DNA of 10,221 bases from Bacteroidales bacterium UBA4073. GTDB taxonomy: Bacteria > Bacteroidota > Bacteroidia > Bacteroidales > Tenuifilaceae. The stretch spans positions 5,078-15,298 of the forward strand of contig DFYV01000148.1 in the NCBI GenBank assembly GCA_002383425.1, read 5' to 3'. The notes beneath the pieces were generated by a model. The model did not search any database. It was not told where the DNA came from and saw only the letters and a program-made list of their open reading frames with translations. Position numbers and translations under genes: made by a program. This document shows positions 5,650-10,221 of the stretch, in pieces (positions within the stretch are counted from its first letter, which is position 1; the number at the start of each line of letters is the position of its first letter).

Positions 5650-7668
5650 ATGGAAAACCTAAATCTAAAAGCAATTCTTGCTGAGTTAGAAACTTTAAAA
5701 GTTGAACATAATGAACTCCATGCCCTTTGGGATAAACAGTGCAAGGAGTATGATAAATTAGTGAATAGGTTAAGCGATTGCGAAGCCCGTAGCCAGGCAA
5801 TGCTACAGGATAATCCTGATTTGATGTTTGTTTTCGATAGGGAGGGGCGCTTTATCGATTACTCCGGTAGTATGAACCAGCTGTATGTTCCACCTGAGCG
5901 TTTCATCGGGAAAAAGGTTGATGAGGTTCTACCCCTTGAGATTGCCAAACTCACCCATGAAAAGATTAAGATACTTTTCGAAACGGGTCAGATGCAGGTT
6001 TACGATTATGATTTACTGATAAATGGCAAAACAATGTATTTCGAGAGTCGGTTAGTAAAGTATGGGAACAGTAAAGCATTGTCAGTGATTAGAGATATTA
6101 CTCAGCGTAAAAACTATGAAATTGCTTTAAAGGAGAGTGAAACAAAATATCAGGAACTTTATAACCTTTTGCGGTTGCTTGCCGATACCACTCCCGATAT
6201 GTTTTGGGCTAAGGATACCGAAAAGCGCTACATTTTTGCCAATAAGGCAATGTGTAATGGTCTTTTAAATGCCGTTGATACTGATGAACCTATTGGTAAA
6301 ACCGATCTTTTCTTTGCCCTACGTGAAAGGGAGAAACACTCCGAAAATCCAAATTGGCACACTTTTGGAGAGCTCTGCATGGATTCCGATGAGGTAATCC
6401 TTAGGGAACTCCGCCCCATGCAATTTGATGAGTTCGGGAATGTGAAGGGTAAATTCCTATTTCTTGATGTACATAAAGCCCCTCTTTTTAACAATGAGGG
6501 TAAATTAATAGGAGTTGTTGGAACTGCACGCGATATCACTGAAAAAAAGGAAATAGAAGAAAAACTCAAGCAATCGGAACTGACCTTTAGAGGCATAATA
6601 AATAGCATTTCAGAGGCCATTTACATTCAGGATGAAAATGGTGTATTCATGGATGTTAACGACACATCAACACGAATTTATGGTTATCCACGAGAGCACT
6701 TCATTGGACGAACACCGGAATTCCTTTCAGCTCCGGGTTACAACAACCTGGAGCATGTGGCTCAATGTGTAAAAAAGGCGTTTGATGGTGAGCCTCAACT
6801 GTTTGAATTTTGGGGAATACGGAGCGATGGGACTATTTTTCCCAAAGAGGTTAGCCTTACTCCAGGTTTTTACTTTGGAAGGAAGTGTGTAATTGCCGTG
6901 GCACGCGATATTACCGAGCAAAAGAAATGGGAAAAGGAACTGCTCATGGCAAAGGAAAAGGCTGAGGAAAACGATAAGCTGAAATCGGCTTTTCTGGCCA
7001 ATATAAGTCACGAAATCCGTACACCACTGAATGGCATCATGGGTTTTATTCAGCTGCTGCAAAACCGTAATCTCCCAAAAGATGATTTCGAACAATATCT
7101 TGATATCATTGAAAAAAGCGGGGAGCGACTTAATGAGCTGCTGACAGGTCTCATCGATTTGGCTAAAATTGAAGCCGGACAGGTTGATGTAAACATTAAA
7201 CCTACCAATATTCATAAACTTGTTGAGTATGTCGTAGATTTTTTCACTCCGCAAGCAAAAGCTAAGGGGTTAAAAATTTATAGTAATATAAATTTAAAAA
7301 CTGAAGGAGGCGAAATTAAAACCGATCCTAATCTGTTACAGGATATACTTTTTAATCTTGTTAAGAATGCAATAAAATATACCCTTGAAGGAAATATATA
7401 CATAGAATGTGAATTTATAGATAGCTCATTGCAATTCTCTGTTTGCGATACAGGTTTAGGTATTCCACGTGAAAAGCAGCAATTAATTTTTGAGCGTTTT
7501 GTTCGTGGAAGTACCGAACTTACCAATCCTATTGATGGTGCTGGTTTGGGCTTGTCAATTGCAAGAGCCTACGTGGAAAAGTTAGGAGGGAGGATTTGGG
7601 TGGAAAGTGAACCAGGTTTGGGCTCAACCTTCTACTTTACCATTCCTGTACAGGGAATATCTAAATAG
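5650..7668 (+). CDS. Sensor histidine kinase with three PAS domains
   Basis: This 672-residue kinase has no signal peptide or membrane helix, so it should be a cytosolic sensor that autophosphorylates and passes phosphate to an unidentified response regulator. Residues 1-48 form a coiled coil. PAS1 spans about 49-155, PAS2 about 175-300 with a long central insert near 225-260, and PAS3 about 310-425. Each ends in the C-terminal signature RDIT (149-151, 294-297, 419-422). The dimerisation/H-box is NISHEIRTPLNG with phospho-acceptor H454. The ATPase domain has the N-box at N573 (LVKNAIKYT), G1 as D600-T-G-L-G, the F-box FERFVRG, and G2 as G-A-G632-L-G-L. All catalytic boxes are intact. No receiver or output domain is fused and no regulator gene lies beside it, making it an orphan kinase. 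ATG 5650 has a weak GAGAG site 5 nt upstream. PAS ligands cannot be predicted. Confidence 0.95.
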   Translation: MENLNLKAILAELETLKVEHNELHALWDKQCKEYDKLVNRLSDCEARSQAMLQDNPDLMFVFDREGRFIDYSGSMNQLYVPPERFIGKKVDEVLPLEIAKLTHEKIKILFETGQMQVYDYDLLINGKTMYFESRLVKYGNSKALSVIRDITQRKNYEIALKESETKYQELYNLLRLLADTTPDMFWAKDTEKRYIFANKAMCNGLLNAVDTDEPIGKTDLFFALREREKHSENPNWHTFGELCMDSDEVILRELRPMQFDEFGNVKGKFLFLDVHKAPLFNNEGKLIGVVGTARDITEKKEIEEKLKQSELTFRGIINSISEAIYIQDENGVFMDVNDTSTRIYGYPREHFIGRTPEFLSAPGYNNLEHVAQCVKKAFDGEPQLFEFWGIRSDGTIFPKEVSLTPGFYFGRKCVIAVARDITEQKKWEKELLMAKEKAEENDKLKSAFLANISHEIRTPLNGIMGFIQLLQNRNLPKDDFEQYLDIIEKSGERLNELLTGLIDLAKIEAGQVDVNIKPTNIHKLVEYVVDFFTPQAKAKGLKIYSNINLKTEGGEIKTDPNLLQDILFNLVKNAIKYTLEGNIYIECEFIDSSLQFSVCDTGLGIPREKQQLIFERFVRGSTELTNPIDGAGLGLSIARAYVEKLGGRIWVESEPGLGSTFYFTIPVQGISK

Positions 7669-7686
7669 CTGCCTCCAACGGCTTTT
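7667..7686 (+). terminator. Weak possible terminator of the kinase gene
   Basis: AGCTG (7667-7671) can pair with CGGCT (7679-7683), including one G-U pair, across a 7-nt loop, followed by a run of four T. The hairpin overlaps the stop codon and is short, so termination here is uncertain. Confidence 0.25.
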
Positions 7687-7727
7687 ATACACGGAGTATC
7701 AATTTATAGGGATTCCCAAAGAGTAAG

Positions 7728-7818
7728 ATTCCAAATTCAAGATTCCAGATTCAAAATTCCAAATTCAAGATTCCAGATTTCAGATTGCAGATTCAAGATT
7801 CCAGATTTCAGATTAAAA
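7728..7818. repeat. Degenerate heptamer tract (ATTCMAR), 13 units
   Basis: Thirteen consecutive 7-nt units stay in phase: ATTCCAA, ATTCAAG, ATTCCAG, ATTCAAA, ATTCCAA, ATTCAAG, ATTCCAG, ATTTCAG, ATTGCAG, ATTCAAG, ATTCCAG, ATTTCAG, ATTAAAA. Every unit begins with ATT. The tract lies between the convergent kinase and S9 peptidase genes, is non-coding, and matches the tract at the right edge of the window. Confidence 0.8.
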
Positions 7819-7838
7819 ACCTCTGTAATACTAACATC

Positions 7839-7889
7839 GAACAACAAACAACGAACAACGAACAACGCTTATCAGCCATCAACCATCAA
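7839..7889. repeat. Short heptamer tracts GAACAAC and CCATCAA
   Basis: GAACAAC, AAACAAC, GAACAAC, GAACAAC run in phase over 7839-7866. After a 9-nt break, CCATCAA occurs twice at 7876-7889. Both unit types resemble those at 5231-5272. The remaining 7890-7934 shows no recognisable feature. Confidence 0.6.
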
Positions 7890-7934
7890 CTATGTGTAAG
7901 AGGTGAGCACTTTGCATTGAGCCATTGCGCCTGA

Positions 7935-10040
7935 CTACTCGTTAATCCCCCACTGGCTTAACATGTAGGCGTAAATAAAAGCCTGGTCCTTAAGCTGTAA
8001 AAATCGACCTGACGATTGGCTATGGCCCAATGACATATCGACCCAAAGAAGTATTTGGTTTGGGCCTGTGTTATTATGTCGCAGTTTTGCCACCCACTTC
8101 ACTGGCTCAAAAAATTGAACCTGATTATCGTTGTATCCCGATGTAACAAGCATGTTTGGGTAGGGTTGTTTTTTTACCTGGTCGTAAGGTGAATACGATT
8201 TTATGTAGAAGTAGAATGTTGAATCGTGAGGGTTTCCCCATTCATTGTACTCAATAGTAGTTAAAGTTTGGGTTGAATCGAGCATCGAGGTGAGTACATC
8301 CACAAAAGGAACCTCTGCCACAATCGCCTTGAAAAGGTCGGGGCGCATGTTGGCAACTGCTCCCACAAGTAATCCTCCGGCACTGCTCCCGTGTGCAATT
8401 AACTTGGCAGGCGATGTGTAGCCATCGGTAATTAGCTTCTGGGCGCAAGCAATAAAATCGGTAAACGTATTTTTCTTGTTCAATAGCTTTCCTTGGGTGT
8501 ACCATTGCCTACCCATCTCCTGGCCTCCACGGACGTGCGCAACTGCGTAAACCACTCCCCTGTCGAGTAAGCTAATGAGGTTTGAGTCGAATGTTGTATT
8601 TATGGAATAGCCGTAAGCCCCGTAACCATATAAAAGTAATGGTGTGTTAGCATTAAAGCTAATACCTTTCTTGTAAACCAGCGATATTGGAATTTTTTGA
8701 CCATCGGTTGCAGTTGCCCAAATCCGTTTCGACTCGTAATTTGCAGGCTCAAAGCCTCCAAGTACTTCGTTTTGCTTCAACAGCTGTTTCTGGCGAGTGG
8801 CCATATTATACTCATAGGTTGAACCCGGCATGGTGAATGAGGTGTAGTAGTAGTAGTAAAAATTAGTGCTATATTCTGGATTTACTGAAGGTATGGCAGT
8901 ATAGGCTTCTTCTCCAAAATCGATATAGTGCTCTTCCATACTTTGTAAATCGACCACCCTGACCTTGAGAAGGGCATCGCGGCGTTCAGTTGTAACCAGA
9001 TGGTTTTTGAACGCTTCCATGGTTAGTATGAGAACCGATGAATCGGAAGGGATTACCTCTTTCCAGTTTTTCAAAACAGGATTCGATACTGGAGCCCTTA
9101 GAACCCTGAAGTTTGGCGCTTTAAAGTTGGTTAGAAAGTAAAAGTAATTGCCTGAATGATCAACACTATACTCAAAGTTGTTGTTACGGCTGGTTATCAA
9201 CCTGAATTTATCCAATGGCCTGTCGGCATTAAGGTACCAGCATTCGCTTGTTTCACCGTTCGATGTTGATATGATTACAAAGCTGAGCGATTTGGTGGGA
9301 AAAACGCGGGTGCGAAAGGTGTTATCATCTTCGTTAAACACCAGCACGTCGTCATATGGCTGGAGTATATCGTGCCGGTAAATTGCCGATGGTCTAAGCG
9401 TGCTATCCTTGTATGCGTAAAAAACGAAGCGGCTATCCTTAGTCCAGGCAACCTCGCCGGTTGTGTTTTCAATTTTGTGCTCAAGTATTCGTCCCGATGC
9501 CAAATTTTTGAAGTAGATGGTGAAAAGTCGTTTTCCTAAAGTATCGACACCGTAGGCCATGATATGGTTATCGGGTGATATATCGATACTTGCAACCTGA
9601 CAGTAGCGATGTCCTGCGGCAACCTCATTTTCATCGAGTATTACTTCTTCGGGTGTTTTCATACTTCCTTTTCGCCGGCAGTTAATAGGGTAATCCTTGC
9701 CCTCCTCGTAACGGATGTAGTAGTAATAACCGTTCATAAAAACAGGAACAGTAACATCTTCGCCTCGTTTACGCGAACGCATTTCCGATATCAATCGTTC
9801 TTGCAGCTTTGTCGTGGATTCCATCATGGCGTAGGTATAGGCATTCTCCGAAAGTATATGGTCAATTACCCTTTGCGAATCGCGCTGATGAAGCCAGTGG
9901 TAGGAATCGATACGCGTATCTCCAAACATAACCATGAGAGTGTCGTGCCTCTCGGCAACAGGAGGCTTGGGTATTAATGAACAACCCGAAAGCATGATGA
10001 TAGCTGATAATAGAATAATATTTTTTAGGCTTCGATACAT
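7935..10040 (-). CDS. Lipoprotein oligopeptidase B-like serine peptidase (S9A)
   Basis: This 701-residue enzyme belongs to the prolyl oligopeptidase family, closest in motifs to oligopeptidase B, which cuts short peptides after basic residues. Residues 1-19 are a lipoprotein signal with a canonical lipobox LSGC and acylated Cys20, so it is envelope-anchored, unlike the usually cytosolic OpB. Residues 25-420 form the beta-propeller that gates substrate size. The alpha/beta hydrolase domain follows with LLLYGYGAYG, AHVRGGQEMGRQWY, the nucleophile S553 in GSSAGG, VPFVDVLTSMLD, EWGNP, D638 in GYNDNQVQ and H673 in LGHSQSSGR. The triad is complete. The S1-pocket segment reads TTIEYNEWGNP, where characterised OpB has E-x-E. 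Glu597 is kept but Asn599 replaces the second Glu, so basic specificity may be weaker. A well-formed promoter lies just upstream; no clear terminator was seen. Other S9A lipoprotein families remain possible. Confidence 0.92.
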   Translation of the reverse strand: MYRSLKNIILLSAIIMLSGCSLIPKPPVAERHDTLMVMFGDTRIDSYHWLHQRDSQRVIDHILSENAYTYAMMESTTKLQERLISEMRSRKRGEDVTVPVFMNGYYYYIRYEEGKDYPINCRRKGSMKTPEEVILDENEVAAGHRYCQVASIDISPDNHIMAYGVDTLGKRLFTIYFKNLASGRILEHKIENTTGEVAWTKDSRFVFYAYKDSTLRPSAIYRHDILQPYDDVLVFNEDDNTFRTRVFPTKSLSFVIISTSNGETSECWYLNADRPLDKFRLITSRNNNFEYSVDHSGNYFYFLTNFKAPNFRVLRAPVSNPVLKNWKEVIPSDSSVLILTMEAFKNHLVTTERRDALLKVRVVDLQSMEEHYIDFGEEAYTAIPSVNPEYSTNFYYYYYTSFTMPGSTYEYNMATRQKQLLKQNEVLGGFEPANYESKRIWATATDGQKIPISLVYKKGISFNANTPLLLYGYGAYGYSINTTFDSNLISLLDRGVVYAVAHVRGGQEMGRQWYTQGKLLNKKNTFTDFIACAQKLITDGYTSPAKLIAHGSSAGGLLVGAVANMRPDLFKAIVAEVPFVDVLTSMLDSTQTLTTIEYNEWGNPHDSTFYFYIKSYSPYDQVKKQPYPNMLVTSGYNDNQVQFFEPVKWVAKLRHNNTGPNQILLWVDMSLGHSQSSGRFLQLKDQAFIYAYMLSQWGINE

Positions 10041-10064
10041 CTGAAATGAAATATTTTAAGTAAT

Positions 10065-10096
10065 CAAATTTATTACAATGATTAGTTTTTACAAAA
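10065..10096 (-). promoter_or_regulatory. Promoter of the S9A peptidase gene
   Basis: On the minus strand TTTTG (10096-10092) is followed after 19 nt by TAAATTTG (10072-10065), an exact TAnnTTTG -7 box. Initiation would be near 10058, about 18 nt before the ATG at 10040. This is the best-formed promoter in the window. Confidence 0.7.
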
Positions 10097-10106
10097 TTGT
10101 GGGTAG

Positions 10107-10221
10107 GTTAAAAGTTAAAAGTTAAAAGTTAAAGGTTCAAGGTTCAAGGTTCAAGATTCCAGATTCAAGATTCCAAATTCAAAATTCCAAATTCAAAATT
10201 ACAAATTACGAATTAAAGATT
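10107..10221. repeat. Degenerate heptamer tract (RTTNNRR), 16 units, runs off the edge
   Basis: From 10107 the sequence is built of 7-nt units in unbroken phase. GTTAAAA occurs three times, then GTTAAAG, then GTTCAAG three times. ATTCCAG, ATTCAAG, ATTCCAA, ATTCAAA, ATTCCAA, ATTCAAA, ATTACAA, ATTACGA, ATTAAAG and a partial ATT at the window end follow. The middle units are the same as at 7728-7818, so the two tracts flank the S9 peptidase gene. The tract lies about 10 nt upstream of that gene's -33 box. Confidence 0.8.

Noticed and set aside
6228..7254. Long minus-strand open frames opposite the kinase
   Set aside because: They are shadows of a kinase frame with intact catalytic motifs and have no protein-family features of their own.
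7728..7818. CRISPR-like array
   Set aside because: Units are 7 nt with no spacer-repeat alternation and no cas genes nearby; it is a simple degenerate tandem tract.

Overview
The window looks like a chromosomal segment from a member of the Bacteroidota, most likely Bacteroidales-like. I infer this from AT-rich intergenic DNA, matches to the Bacteroidota promoter (-7 TAnnTTTG, with a TTG/TTTG -33 box about 19-20 nt upstream), weak or absent Shine-Dalgarno sites, lipoprotein peptidases, and abundant short intergenic repeats. No rRNA, tRNA, CRISPR array or intact transposase is visible.

Layout. (1) 152-2203, plus: a lipoprotein zinc metallopeptidase with an HEFGH motif, M3-like, closed by a clear intrinsic terminator at 2225-2252. 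A perfect -7 box pointing left at 39-46 suggests a divergent gene just off the left edge. (2) 2341-3606, minus: a 12-TM-type MFS exporter (DHA3/EntS-like). (3) 3670-4009, minus: the wreck of a PAP2-family membrane phosphatase, frameshifted, shortened, and without its catalytic residues. (4) 4173-5147, plus: a probable three-gene operon of methylglyoxal synthase (mgsA), a 94-residue soluble coiled-coil protein, and a roughly 70-residue two-TM protein that resembles the PLDc_N domain and lacks a standard start codon. (5) 5148-5649: about 500 nt with no gene. It holds heptamer repeats, a nested palindromic element of about 270 bp, a promoter inside that element, and a 13-bp stem-loop just before the next gene. 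(6) 5650-7668, plus: a soluble sensor histidine kinase with three PAS domains and no receiver or adjacent response regulator. (7) 7935-10040, minus: a lipoprotein oligopeptidase B-like serine peptidase (S9A) with a well-formed promoter at 10065-10096.

The genes do not form one pathway. The two lipoprotein peptidases (M3-like and S9A) probably both act on peptides in the cell envelope. The mgsA trio joins a triose-phosphate bypass enzyme to two small proteins of stress- or membrane-associated appearance. The kinase is an orphan. I see no clear new defence or mobile system. The best leads are the unannotated PLDc_N-like ORF with its odd start, the PAP2 remnant, the nested palindrome that appears to supply the kinase promoter, and the in-phase 7-nt repeats in at least three intergenic regions.
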